Below, one piece after another: positions 1 to 8,226 of a DNA stretch of 64,000 bases. Location of the stretch: positions 868,001 to 932,000 of the forward strand of contig NZ_CP016353.1 in the NCBI RefSeq assembly GCF_002240355.1. The letters are read 5' to 3'. Origin of the DNA: Prauserella marina (GTDB lineage: Bacteria > Actinomycetota > Actinomycetes > Mycobacteriales > Pseudonocardiaceae). Made by a program: the position numbers and the translations under genes. The notes below the pieces were generated by a model. That model was given only the letters and a program-made list of their open reading frames with translations, did no database searches and was not told the DNA's origin. Within the stretch, counting starts at the first letter, position 1, and every line of letters starts with the position of its first letter.

Positions 1-1734
1 GCTCCACGGGTGGAATGCCTTCTCCACCGTGAGGAACACCTTGTCCTGCACAGGGGTGACCGCGACGGGGACCTTGATGGAGACCTCGACGGGGCTGCCG
101 GAGCTGATCGTGCCGGTCACCTCGCCCGAACTCGCGTCCTCCGCGGCGACGAGCCGGAAGGTGAGCACGGCCGAGGCCCCGGGTTGCAGGCCCTCCGCCG
201 TCGAGCAGGTGACGGTGCCGGTGCCGCCGGGACAGCGCACCGTGGTTGACGCCGTCGGTTCGGCGCCCTGCTGGGCTGCCACCACGGCGCTCTGGCCACG
301 CTGGGCACCTTCCGCACGGGGCAAGCCCGCACTGCCGGGCGCTCCGCCGCCACCACTCGCTGGCCCGACCGCGCTGACTCCGGGAGGCAGCGTCAGCGTC
401 ACGCCGACCGGGTCGGAGACGGTGCCGCCGTCGTTGCGGACGGTGATGGGCAGGTCGACGGGGGAGCCGCCGGGCAGCAGTTCGATGCCCTCCGGCGGCG
501 CGATCGCGGTGACCTGCGGCGGCTCGACGGTGGGCGGCGGTGGAACGGCAGGCGGCGGTTGTGGCGCCGGTTCCCTCGGAGGCGGTGGCGGCGCGGGCTG
601 CGCGGGAGGCGGTGGCGCCGGCGGATCCTGCGGCGGCGGTTGCGGTGCCGGGGGCGCGGGAGGCGGCGGAGGGGCCGCTGGTTCGGGGGCTGGGGATTCG
701 ATCGCGGCCGGAGGCGGCGGCTGGGCGGCGGGGATCTCGGAGGAACCACCGGCGGTCAGCGCGATGGCGACGGCGGCGGCCATCGCGACCCCGGATGCGG
801 CTACCCCGACGAACTGCCGGGGACCCGAGGTCAGCGCACCCGCCGCCGCACCGGCGGAGCCCGCCGCGGCCGTACCGGCGGCGGCACCGGCGGCGGCGGC
901 CTTGCCGGTGCCCGCGAGCGCGAGGTAGCCGGTGACCCCTCCGCCGAGCACGAGCGGCGCGATGAACACGCGCAGTCCGCCGTTGACGTCGGCGAGTTCG
1001 GCGGCCAGCGCCGTGCAGTCCGGGCAGTTGTCGAGGTGCTGTTCCACCTGGGCGCGTTCCCGCTTCGACAGCCCGTCGCGGGTCCAGGCGCCGAGCTTGT
1101 CGGCGGTGGCCCTGCACCGTTCTGCCGAGATCTCGGCGAGGTGGACCTGGAGGTATGCCTGGCGAAGCCCCTCGCGAGCCCGGTAGGCCAGCGCCGAAAC
1201 GCCGTTCGGCGTGAGCCCGAGCAGCGGGGCGACCTCGGCCGGGGACTGTTGTTCGATCTCCGTGTGCCACAGCACCGCCTGCCAGCGTTCCGGCAGCCTC
1301 GCGAACGCCCTCGCCGCCAGCGAGCGCTCAAGTCCGGCCATCGCGGTGTCCGCGAACGGGACGGTCAGCGCTTCCGCGCCCCTGCCGCTACCGGCCGTCA
1401 TGACCGCGGTGTCGGTCATGTCCTCGGTGAGGTCGACTCGCTTGTCCTTGCGCGTCTTGTCGTATGCGGTGTGCCGCAGCGCGGTCAGCAGGTAGGCGCG
1501 GAACGCGGTGTCGGGGCCCTTGCCCGCGCGCAGGGTGTCGAGGACCTTCGAGAATGCCTCGGACACGAGGTCGTCGGCGTCGGACCCGGAACGCGCCAAT
1601 TGGCGGGCCAGGTTGTAGGCGGCCGAGACGTGTCTTTCGTAGAGGGTTCCGTATGCGGCGATCGTGCCCGCACGCACCGATGAGATCAGCTCGGCGTCGC
1701 TCATGCCGTTCGGATCGGCGGGTGCGGTGGTCAC
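1..1734 (-). CDS. ECF-type sigma factor fused to zinc-finger, membrane and Pro-rich extracellular region (3' truncated by window)
   Basis: The gene starts at GTG 1734 behind GGAGAGGAG and runs off the left edge (578 residues visible). In order: sigma-70 region 2 (about residues 10-90, with FRAYLLTALRHTAYD), region 4 helix-turn-helix (about 130-190), a ZAS-like zinc finger HLDNCPDC (HxxxCxxC, near 230-240), two hydrophobic segments (about 255-275 and 300-328), a proline-rich linker (about 330-405) and an extracellular beta-rich region. The sigma factor thus carries its own anti-sigma and sensor parts, as known for some actinobacterial ECF groups with C-terminal extensions. It probably directs an envelope response after release of the sigma part; the trigger is unknown. 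An internal ATG at 1704 is an alternative start. Confidence 0.85.
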   Translation of the reverse strand, partial: MTTAPADPNGMSDAELISSVRAGTIAAYGTLYERHVSAAYNLARQLARSGSDADDLVSEAFSKVLDTLRAGKGPDTAFRAYLLTALRHTAYDKTRKDKRVDLTEDMTDTAVMTAGSGRGAEALTVPFADTAMAGLERSLAARAFARLPERWQAVLWHTEIEQQSPAEVAPLLGLTPNGVSALAYRAREGLRQAYLQVHLAEISAERCRATADKLGAWTRDGLSKRERAQVEQHLDNCPDCTALAAELADVNGGLRVFIAPLVLGGGVTGYLALAGTGKAAAAGAAAGTAAAGSAGAAAGALTSGPRQFVGVAASGVAMAAAVAIALTAGGSSEIPAAQPPPPAAIESPAPEPAAPPPPPAPPAPQPPPQDPPAPPPPAQPAPPPPPREPAPQPPPAVPPPPTVEPPQVTAIAPPEGIELLPGGSPVDLPITVRNDGGTVSDPVGVTLTLPPGVSAVGPASGGGGAPGSAGLPRAEGAQRGQSAVVAAQQGAEPTASTTVRCPGGTGTVTCSTAEGLQPGASAVLTFRLVAAEDASSGEVTGTISSGSPVEVSIKVPVAVTPVQDKVFLTVEKAFHPWS

Positions 1735-1949
1735 GGCTCTCCTCTCCGGTGCACATCGGTCGAGATGTGACGCAGCGCTTAGTCTGACGGACCGCATCAG
1801 CTCCGTCACCTGGCGGGTGAGGTCTTGCCCCATAGAGCGCAACGACTTCACTCGATGATTCGTCCTAATTCTCGTCACGGGCGGGGGCCGGACGCGTCCA
1901 GTAACCGGTGAGATTTTCTAACGGCTGTTGCCGGAAAGGGCGGTTTTCT

Positions 1950-2879
1950 GTGGAGGAACCTGCGGCGGGTGCGCTGTCCGATCCGGACGGCCCGTACTCG
2001 GATGCGGGCAAGCGCGCGGCCCGTGATCGCGCGCTGCGTGCGCTGCGCGCCCGCTGGCGGACCGCGAGTCTCGCCTCGGGCTGGCGGTTTCCGAGGGACT
2101 GGGGTCTGCCGGAGGTCGACGCCGTGTGCGCGGCCGTGCTCGGACGAGAAGGGGAAATCGACACCGCGGGCGTTTCCGCCCCTCCGATGGCCGCGCCCTC
2201 ACCTGGGCACGGTGGCCAGCCGGCCGCGCTGACCGCGCTCGCCGGCCTCGGCAGGGCGAGGGCCGCAGCCGGAACGGGACTGGAGGAGACCTTGACTGAT
2301 CTTGCTGCGCTGCATGCCGTGATGGACGAGCCGGGGGCGGCCGACGGCTTCGTCGCGCCCGACGTCGACGCGATGCCGGCCCGGCTGCTGAGGGTGACGG
2401 CCGTGGCGTGGGCCGATGTCGCGCTCGACCAGTTGACGAGGGCCGAGGTCAGCGATCCGCTGACCGGTCTGCCCACGATCGCCTACCTCAGGACCCGGCT
2501 CGCCGAGTTGTACCGCGAAGCCGACCGCGACGGCGGAAAGGTGTCCGACAACAGGGTCATCGTGGTGGTCACGATGGACTTCCTGAACGCGCCGGGATGG
2601 TCGCGGCTGACCGGGATGATCCTTGCCGCCGACGCACTGAGTACCGCGTTCGACGGCGGGGAAAGCCTGGCCGTGCTTGGTCCGTCCACGGTCGCCGCGG
2701 TCGCGCGGCGTGACGACGACGTCGCCGCGCTGGCGCTGGCCCTGCGCAGGGAACTCTCGCAGCGGCTCGCCGTGGACGCCCAGCTCAGGGAAGTGGGGAC
2801 GCCGCGGATCACCATGGTCAGGCTGCCGGGAACGCACGAGGCCGCGTGCGAACTGCTGGACCGGCTCAGCCAGCACTGA
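1950..2879 (+). CDS. Degenerate GGDEF-like domain protein
   Basis: A 309-residue protein starting at GTG 1950, with GGAAAGGG 9 bases upstream; an upstream GTG at 1908 lacks a ribosome site. The N-terminal half has no recognised domain. Around residue 170 it carries DPLTGLPTIAYLRTRL, which matches the opening motif of diguanylate cyclase (GGDEF) domains. The later catalytic loop is not intact: only GGES is visible near residue 235 and the metal-binding aspartate pattern is missing. It is probably a non-catalytic GGDEF-fold protein, perhaps a nucleotide sensor. It is divergent from the fused sigma factor across 215 bases, so the two might share regulation (inference). Confidence 0.7.
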   Translation: MEEPAAGALSDPDGPYSDAGKRAARDRALRALRARWRTASLASGWRFPRDWGLPEVDAVCAAVLGREGEIDTAGVSAPPMAAPSPGHGGQPAALTALAGLGRARAAAGTGLEETLTDLAALHAVMDEPGAADGFVAPDVDAMPARLLRVTAVAWADVALDQLTRAEVSDPLTGLPTIAYLRTRLAELYREADRDGGKVSDNRVIVVVTMDFLNAPGWSRLTGMILAADALSTAFDGGESLAVLGPSTVAAVARRDDDVAALALALRRELSQRLAVDAQLREVGTPRITMVRLPGTHEAACELLDRLSQH

Positions 2880-3098
2880 CCAGCACTGACCAGCGCGGAT
2901 GCGCGTGCGGGGCGTGCTGTCCGGGGCATGCGAACACGCCGATGTCGTTTCGTGATTTCCTTAGTGGGGTGAGGCGGCCAGAGTTCTGCGCGGCGGCACT
3001 CTCTGAGAAGACCACACAGTGCGCACCGGCCGGCCCCGACATCGCGAGTGGCTGGGGTCGTGTGTCCGGAGCGCATCGAGTAGCGGAGATGGTGAACC

Positions 3099-4562
3099 GT
3101 GAGCACCTCGGGTAGCGACGCTGGCCGGACAGCGCGCGCTGTGGCAGCGGTGAAGCAAGCCGTGCCTGGTCAAGCCGATCACGAGCCGCGCGCAGAAGGC
3201 GAAGCCGCGGAAGACAACCCTTACGCCGTCGCGGGGGAGACCGCGGCACCGGCCGGCAATGAGCCGCCGAGGCTGGCATTGCGGGCCTCGCTCGGCAGGC
3301 TTTCCGTGCGGCCGAGGTCGATGGCGCTGCTCATCATGCTGCCGGTGCTGGCCATTGTCGCCGGTGTCATCGGCTGGCAGCTCGACTGGCACCTCGGCGT
3401 CGACAGCGCCGTGTATCGCGCCGGCGCCATCATCTTCTTGCAGGGCGAGCCGCTCTACGACTCCAACACCCTCGGCCCGGAGCCGTTCTGGGCGCTGTTG
3501 CCCTTCACCTATCCGCCGACGGCGGCGCTGTTGTTCGTGCCGCTCGCGATACTGCCGGTGCAGGTCGCGTGGGGTGTTCTCGCCGCGATCTCGTTCCTGG
3601 CCATGGCGCTGGTCATCAGGGTCACCATCGGAGCGCTGCCGCGTTTCTCCGGTGAGTTGCCGAGGTGGGCGTCTCCCGCGAGAACCACATTGATCTTCGC
3701 GGTGGTGTTCTTCGCGCTGGAACCGGTGTGGCGCACCATTTTCCTCGGTCAGATCAACCTGATCCTGATGGCGCTGATCGTGCTCGACATCCTCGTCGTG
3801 TGCCAGCGAGGCAGTAGGTGGGGTGGTGTTCTCGTCGGCATCGCGGCCGCCGTGAAGCTCACCCCGCTCATCTTCATCCCGCATCTGCTGTTCACGGGGC
3901 GCAAGATGGACGCCCTTCGCGCGCTGCTCACGTTCTTCGGGATGCAGGCGCTGATGTTCGTGCTGATTCCCGGCGACTCCTGGCGGTTCTGGACCCACAC
4001 GGTGTCCGATCAGGGCCGGATCGGCCCGATGCACTGGGCGGGTAACCAGTCGCTGAACGGGCTCATGAACAGGGTGAGCGATCTCGCGCCGTGGTCGTCG
4101 ACGGCCGCGCTCGCGATCGGTGCGCTGCTCGCGCCGGGCGCGATCTGGCTGATGCTCCGCTTCCATCGCAGGGGGCAGGCGCTTGAGGCGCTGCTCGTGA
4201 CGGCTTTCTACGCGTTGCTCGTCTCGCCGGTTTCCTGGTCGCATCACTGGGTGTGGGCGGTGCCACTGATCGTGCTGCTCGTGGCGAAGCTTCCCGAGAC
4301 GACACCGGCGACGGCGGGAAGGCGATGGCTCGCAGCGGGCGCCGTCATCGTCGTGTTCGTGAGTTGCGTCCTGCTTGTCCTGCCGAACGGCCGAAATCTC
4401 GAACTGCACTGGGAGTTCTGGCAGTACGTGCTCGGCAGCGCCTACATCATGGTGCCGGTCGTGCTGACCGGCGTGCTCGGGGTGCGCTGGCTCTTGCGGA
4501 AGAAGCGGGAACGAGATCACCGTGCCGAGCCGCCTTCCCAGCCGCTGAGCAGGCAGGGGTGA
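3099..4562 (+). CDS. GT87-family polytopic mannosyltransferase (DUF2029)
   Basis: A 487-residue membrane protein. After a soluble N-terminal tail of about 75 residues there are ten or more hydrophobic segments from about residue 80 to 470 and a basic C-terminus. Long loops such as LGVDSAVYRAGAIIF and the aromatic stretch LLPFTYPPTAALLF resemble GT87 (alpha-1,2-mannosyltransferase, PimE-like) enzymes, which use polyprenyl-phosphate mannose on the outer face of the membrane to build lipomannan or phosphatidylinositol mannosides. The acceptor cannot be read from sequence. GTG 3099 was chosen, with GGAG about 11 bases upstream. It is followed 44 bases later by purK, with no functional link apparent. 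Confidence 0.8.
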   Translation: MSTSGSDAGRTARAVAAVKQAVPGQADHEPRAEGEAAEDNPYAVAGETAAPAGNEPPRLALRASLGRLSVRPRSMALLIMLPVLAIVAGVIGWQLDWHLGVDSAVYRAGAIIFLQGEPLYDSNTLGPEPFWALLPFTYPPTAALLFVPLAILPVQVAWGVLAAISFLAMALVIRVTIGALPRFSGELPRWASPARTTLIFAVVFFALEPVWRTIFLGQINLILMALIVLDILVVCQRGSRWGGVLVGIAAAVKLTPLIFIPHLLFTGRKMDALRALLTFFGMQALMFVLIPGDSWRFWTHTVSDQGRIGPMHWAGNQSLNGLMNRVSDLAPWSSTAALAIGALLAPGAIWLMLRFHRRGQALEALLVTAFYALLVSPVSWSHHWVWAVPLIVLLVAKLPETTPATAGRRWLAAGAVIVVFVSCVLLVLPNGRNLELHWEFWQYVLGSAYIMVPVVLTGVLGVRWLLRKKRERDHRAEPPSQPLSRQG

Positions 4563-4606
4563 GCTGCGCGAACGCGGCGGCGAGCGGCATTTAAGCTGAG
4601 CTTGCT

Positions 4607-5788
4607 ATGGATACTCGTACCGGACTACCCGTTGTCGGCATGGTCGGCGGCGGCCAGCTCGCCAGGATGACCCACCAGGCCGCGATCTCGCTCGGTCAGT
4701 CGCTGCGGGTGCTCGCGGCCGGCGAGCACGAATCGGCCGGCCTCGTCGCGGGTGAGGTGGTTTACGGGCACCACGCCGACCTCGACGCGCTGCGTTCCTT
4801 CGCGAAGGGGGTCGACGTATTGACGTTCGACCACGAGCACGTCCCTGGTGCTCATCTTCACGCGCTCGCCGACGAGGGGGTCGTCGTCAGGCCGGGGCCC
4901 GAAGCGCTGGAGTTCGCGCAGGACAAGCTGGTGATGCGCGAACGGCTTTCCTCACAGGGCTTTCCCTGTCCCGACTTCGCCGCGGTGTCCGAAGTGGACG
5001 ACGTGCTGAGGTTCGGCGGCGCGCGAGGCTGGCCGGTGGTGCTGAAAGCGGCGAGCGGCGGCTACGACGGCAAGGGGGTGTGGATGCTCGGATCGGCGGC
5101 AGAGGCGGGCGCGCTGGTTCCCGAGCTGCTTGCCGCCGGTACGCCACTGCTCGTCGAAGCCAAGGTCGCCATGCGAAGAGAACTGTCGGCTCTTGTCGCG
5201 AGGTCGCCGTTCGGTCAGGGAGCCGCGTGGCCGGTCGTCGAGACGGTGCAGTCGGACGGCATCAACACCGAGGTTCTGGCACCGGCCCCGGGGCTGAGCC
5301 CGCGCGCGACTCACGAGGCACAGGAACTGGCCCTTCAGCTCGCCGCCGAACTCGGTGTCGTCGGAGTGCTCGCCGTCGAACTGTTCGAGACCGAGGCAGG
5401 ACTGCTCGTCAACGAGCTGGCCATGCGCCCGCACAACTCGGGGCACTGGACGATGGACGGCTGCCCGACCTCGCAGTTCGAGCAGCACCTCCGGGCGGTG
5501 CTCGACTATCCGCTCGGGGTCACCGAATTGCTCGCGCCCACGGTCATGGCCAACATTCTCGGCGCTCCTGAACCGCCGGTGATGCGCCCCGACGAGCGGC
5601 TGCACCACCTGTTCGCGCGGTACCCGCAGGCGAGGGTGCACCTTTACGGCAAGGGCGAGCGCAAGGGCAGGAAGCTCGGGCACGTCAACATGCTCGGCAC
5701 GCTGGACGAAGGGTTGCGCGAGAAGGCGAGGCTCGCCGCGCACTGGCTTTCCCACGCCGAGTGGCTCGACGGCCACGACATCCACTGA
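4607..5788 (+). CDS. purK: 5-(carboxyamino)imidazole ribonucleotide synthase PurK
   Basis: A 393-residue ATP-grasp enzyme that makes N5-carboxyaminoimidazole ribonucleotide from AIR, ATP and bicarbonate in purine synthesis. The N-terminal nucleotide-binding motif [12 protein letters not shown] is at residues 10-21; the ATP-grasp core includes [16 protein letters not shown] (about 145-160), and the metal and active-site segment [13 protein letters not shown] lies near 270-282. Length is usual for the family. The next gene is purE 37 bases downstream, whose product consumes the PurK product, so the two form an operon as in Mycobacterium (Rv3276c-Rv3275c). Confidence 0.97.
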   Translation: MDTRTGLPVVGMVGGGQLARMTHQAAISLGQSLRVLAAGEHESAGLVAGEVVYGHHADLDALRSFAKGVDVLTFDHEHVPGAHLHALADEGVVVRPGPEALEFAQDKLVMRERLSSQGFPCPDFAAVSEVDDVLRFGGARGWPVVLKAASGGYDGKGVWMLGSAAEAGALVPELLAAGTPLLVEAKVAMRRELSALVARSPFGQGAAWPVVETVQSDGINTEVLAPAPGLSPRATHEAQELALQLAAELGVVGVLAVELFETEAGLLVNELAMRPHNSGHWTMDGCPTSQFEQHLRAVLDYPLGVTELLAPTVMANILGAPEPPVMRPDERLHHLFARYPQARVHLYGKGERKGRKLGHVNMLGTLDEGLREKARLAAHWLSHAEWLDGHDIH

Positions 5789-5825
5789 GCCCTGTTCCAG
5801 CGAGTCCATTGAGGAGAGACGAAGC

Positions 5826-6326
5826 GTGACTACCCCCATTGTCGGCCTGATCATGGGCAGCGACTCGGATTGGCCCGTGCTCGAAGCCGCCGCGAAGGCG
5901 CTCGACGAGTTCGACGTGCCTCACGAGGTGGGTGTCTACTCCGCACACCGCACCCCGCAGCGGATGCTCGACTACGCGAATTCGGCAGCGGAGCGGGGCA
6001 TCAAGGTGATCATCGCGGGCGCGGGCGGGGCGGCGCATCTGCCTGGCATGGTCGCCTCGGCGACCCCGTTGCCGGTGATCGGTGTCCCCGTCCCGCTCAA
6101 GTATCTCGACGGTCTCGACTCGCTGCTGTCGATCGTGCAGATGCCCGCGGGGGTGCCGGTAGCGACCGTGTCCGTCGGCGGCGCCCGCAACGCCGGGCTG
6201 CTCGCGGTGAGGATGCTCGGCGCGGCCGACCCCGCGCTGCGCGAGCGCATGGTGTCGTTCCAGTCCGAATTGGAACAACTCGTACTCGACAAAGACGCCG
6301 CCCTCAAGGCGAAGCTCGGCCACTGA
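5826..6326 (+). CDS. purE: N5-carboxyaminoimidazole ribonucleotide mutase PurE
   Basis: A 166-residue class I PurE that moves the carboxyl group of N5-CAIR to C4 to give CAIR. GSDSDWP (residues 11-17) and SAHRTP (39-44) are the substrate-binding motifs, and [11 protein letters not shown] provides the second phosphate and base contact. GTG 5826 has GAGGAGAG just upstream. It is in an operon with purK. Its last 23 bases overlap the 3' end of the convergent lysR-type gene, so the stop codons of the two genes lie inside each other. Confidence 0.97.
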   Translation: MTTPIVGLIMGSDSDWPVLEAAAKALDEFDVPHEVGVYSAHRTPQRMLDYANSAAERGIKVIIAGAGGAAHLPGMVASATPLPVIGVPVPLKYLDGLDSLLSIVQMPAGVPVATVSVGGARNAGLLAVRMLGAADPALRERMVSFQSELEQLVLDKDAALKAKLGH

Positions 6327-7206
6327 CGGACACCCTCGTCTCCAGCAACTCGACCGTCCTGCGCGCGGCTGGGTGGCTTGCCATCGATTTCTTGACGGCG
6401 ACGACGACGCTGCGCACGGGCGAGGGCGCGATTACGGGAACCGCGACGAGTCCTTTCGCGAGCTCGCCGATTCCGAGTTCGGGGATCACGGTGATCCCGA
6501 TTCCGGTCTCCACGAAGGAAATCGCCGTGCGGTAGTCGTGCGCTTCGACGGAGAAGCACGGCGAGAAACCCGCTTGCGCGCACGCGGAGAGCAGGACCTG
6601 GCGACAGCGGCCCGCCTTCACCTCGTTGTCGATCCACCGTCGTGGAGCCAGTTCGGCCAGCGGTATCTCGGAGAGCGCGGCGAGCGGATCGTCGTCGCGG
6701 AGCACGGCGAGATAGGGATCGTCGATGAGATGCCGAACCTCGACCGAGTCAGCGTGCTGGGCGAGCGGATCCTCGACGAGCAGGTCGATGTCCGGTTCGC
6801 CATGAGCCTCGCCGGTGCCGTCGGTCATGCGCAGGTCGAGGCGCAGTTCGGGGAATTCGGTGCTGAGCGCGCCGACGACATCGGGAAGCCACGCGCCGCC
6901 CGCCGAGGAGAAGTAGCCGATCGAAAGGCTGCCGGTCCTGCCCTCTCTCAGGTCGTCGACGACGCCTTCGACGTGGCTGAGCGCGGCGAACAGCGGCTCG
7001 GTCTCCTCGGCGAGTGTGCGGCCTGCCGAGGTGGGCTCGATGCCTCTTCCTGCCTTCTCCACGAGACGCAGCCCGGTTTCGCGCTGGAGCGAGGCGAGTT
7101 GCTGGCTGACCGCGGAGGGGGTGTAGCCGAGGAGGGTCGCGCTCGCTCGGATGGATCCGGTGGCGACGACGGCCCGCAGCAGTCGCAGGCGAGGCAGGTC
7201 CAACAT
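6304..7206 (-). CDS. LysR-family transcriptional regulator
   Basis: A 300-residue regulator. The N-terminal winged helix-turn-helix (about residues 2-62, recognition part [15 protein letters not shown]) is followed by a LysR substrate-binding domain (about 90-290, ending with [15 protein letters not shown]). It is divergent from an EamA exporter gene, and the 81-base gap holds an inverted repeat that could be its operator. LysR regulators usually control the neighbouring divergent gene, so control of the exporter in response to a small effector is likely; the effector is unknown. It overlaps purE tail to tail. Confidence 0.92.
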   Translation of the reverse strand: MLDLPRLRLLRAVVATGSIRASATLLGYTPSAVSQQLASLQRETGLRLVEKAGRGIEPTSAGRTLAEETEPLFAALSHVEGVVDDLREGRTGSLSIGYFSSAGGAWLPDVVGALSTEFPELRLDLRMTDGTGEAHGEPDIDLLVEDPLAQHADSVEVRHLIDDPYLAVLRDDDPLAALSEIPLAELAPRRWIDNEVKAGRCRQVLLSACAQAGFSPCFSVEAHDYRTAISFVETGIGITVIPELGIGELAKGLVAVPVIAPSPVRSVVVAVKKSMASHPAARRTVELLETRVSVSGRASP

Positions 7207-7238
7207 TCCGGAATTGTATAGCGGTACTTAACGGAAGT

Positions 7239-7258
7239 GCACAACTAATTGCTTGTGC
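7239..7258. promoter_or_regulatory. Candidate LysR operator in the divergent lysR/eamA gap
   Basis: GCACAA at 7239-7244 and TTGTGC at 7253-7258 are a perfect 6-bp inverted repeat separated by 8 bases, centred between the two divergent starts (7206 and 7288). The size and place fit a LysR regulator binding site. Function is inferred. Confidence 0.5.
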
Positions 7259-7287
7259 TGTCCAATCGCGCCGGTGAGGATGGCGTG

Positions 7288-8226
7288 GTGACCGAGCAAC
7301 TCCAGAACCGGCGGCCGACCGATCTTCCCCAGGCCGAGCGCGTCAAGGCCATGATCGCGGTCGGCATCACCGTGGTGCTGTGGGCGTCGGCGTTCGTCGC
7401 GATCAGGGATGTCGGGCACGTCCTCTCGCCCGGCCCGCTCGCGCTCGTGAGGATCGGCGTCGCCGCGGCGGCCCTCACGGTCGTCGGACTGGCGCGGGTC
7501 GCCCGCACCAGGGCCGCCGTGCCGGTTTCCCGGCGTTCGCTGCTGCTCATCGCGCTCTACGGCGTGTTGTGGCTCGCGGGCTACACGGTCGTGCTCAACG
7601 CGGGGGAGCAGCATGTCGACGCGGGAACCGCCGCGCTGCTGGTCAACATCGCCCCGTTGCTCGTCGCCTTCGGAGCGGGCGTGTTCCTCGGTGAGGGCTA
7701 CCCGCGGGCGCTCATCGTGGGTTCGCTCGTCGCCTTCGGCGGCGTGGGGATCATCGCGCTCGATTCCGGTGGGCAGCGCGACTGGACCGGGGTGCTGCTG
7801 TGCGTCGCGGCTGCCCTGCTCTACGCGGCAGGGGTGTTGATCCAGAAGGCCGCGCTGCGTGGTGTCGACGGCTTCACCGCGACCTGGTTCGCGTGCGTGG
7901 CCGGGTTCGTCGTGTTGCTCCCGTGGCTGCCGGAGACCGTCGGTGAACTCGCGAGCGCGCCCCCGGGCGCGATCCTCGGCGCGGTGTACCTCGGCCTTTT
8001 TCCCACCGCCATCGGGTTCAGCACGTGGGCCTACGCGTTGCGGCGCACCGAAGCGGGCAGGCTGACCGCGACGACCTACGCGGTACCGGCCGTGTCGGTG
8101 TTGCTGTCCTCGGTGCTACTCGGCGAGGTTCCTTCCGTACTCGGTCTGCTCGGCGGTGCCGTGTGTCTCGCGGGGGTCGCCATCTCGCGCGGAAGGGCTA
8201 GAGCCGCTCGCGCAACTGCCGCTTGA
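7288..8226 (+). CDS. EamA/DMT-superfamily transporter
   Basis: A 312-residue integral membrane protein with about ten hydrophobic segments arranged as two EamA repeats (about residues 15-145 and 160-300), typical of drug/metabolite exporters such as RhtA or YdcZ-like amino-acid or metabolite efflux proteins. GTG 7288 (or 7285) has GGTGAGGA 7 bases upstream; the in-frame TTG at 7249 overlaps the probable promoter and is less likely. It is divergent from the LysR gene, which probably regulates it. Its 3' end overlaps the convergent acyl-CoA ligase by 29 bases. The substrate cannot be inferred. Confidence 0.88.
   Translation: MTEQLQNRRPTDLPQAERVKAMIAVGITVVLWASAFVAIRDVGHVLSPGPLALVRIGVAAAALTVVGLARVARTRAAVPVSRRSLLLIALYGVLWLAGYTVVLNAGEQHVDAGTAALLVNIAPLLVAFGAGVFLGEGYPRALIVGSLVAFGGVGIIALDSGGQRDWTGVLLCVAAALLYAAGVLIQKAALRGVDGFTATWFACVAGFVVLLPWLPETVGELASAPPGAILGAVYLGLFPTAIGFSTWAYALRRTEAGRLTATTYAVPAVSVLLSSVLLGEVPSVLGLLGGAVCLAGVAISRGRARAARATAA

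Noticed and set aside
29-928. 299-residue plus-strand frame rich in Gly and Ala
   Set aside because: It is the antisense of the proline-rich part of the fused sigma factor; the minus strand has domains and codon bias.
2871-2890. Two tandem copies of CAGCACTGAC at the end of the GGDEF-like gene
   Set aside because: Only two short copies; likely chance or slippage, no clear function.
2961-4520. 519-residue minus-strand frame opposite the GT87 gene
   Set aside because: Arg/His/Glu-rich shadow typical of GC-rich antisense; the plus strand encodes a clear membrane protein.
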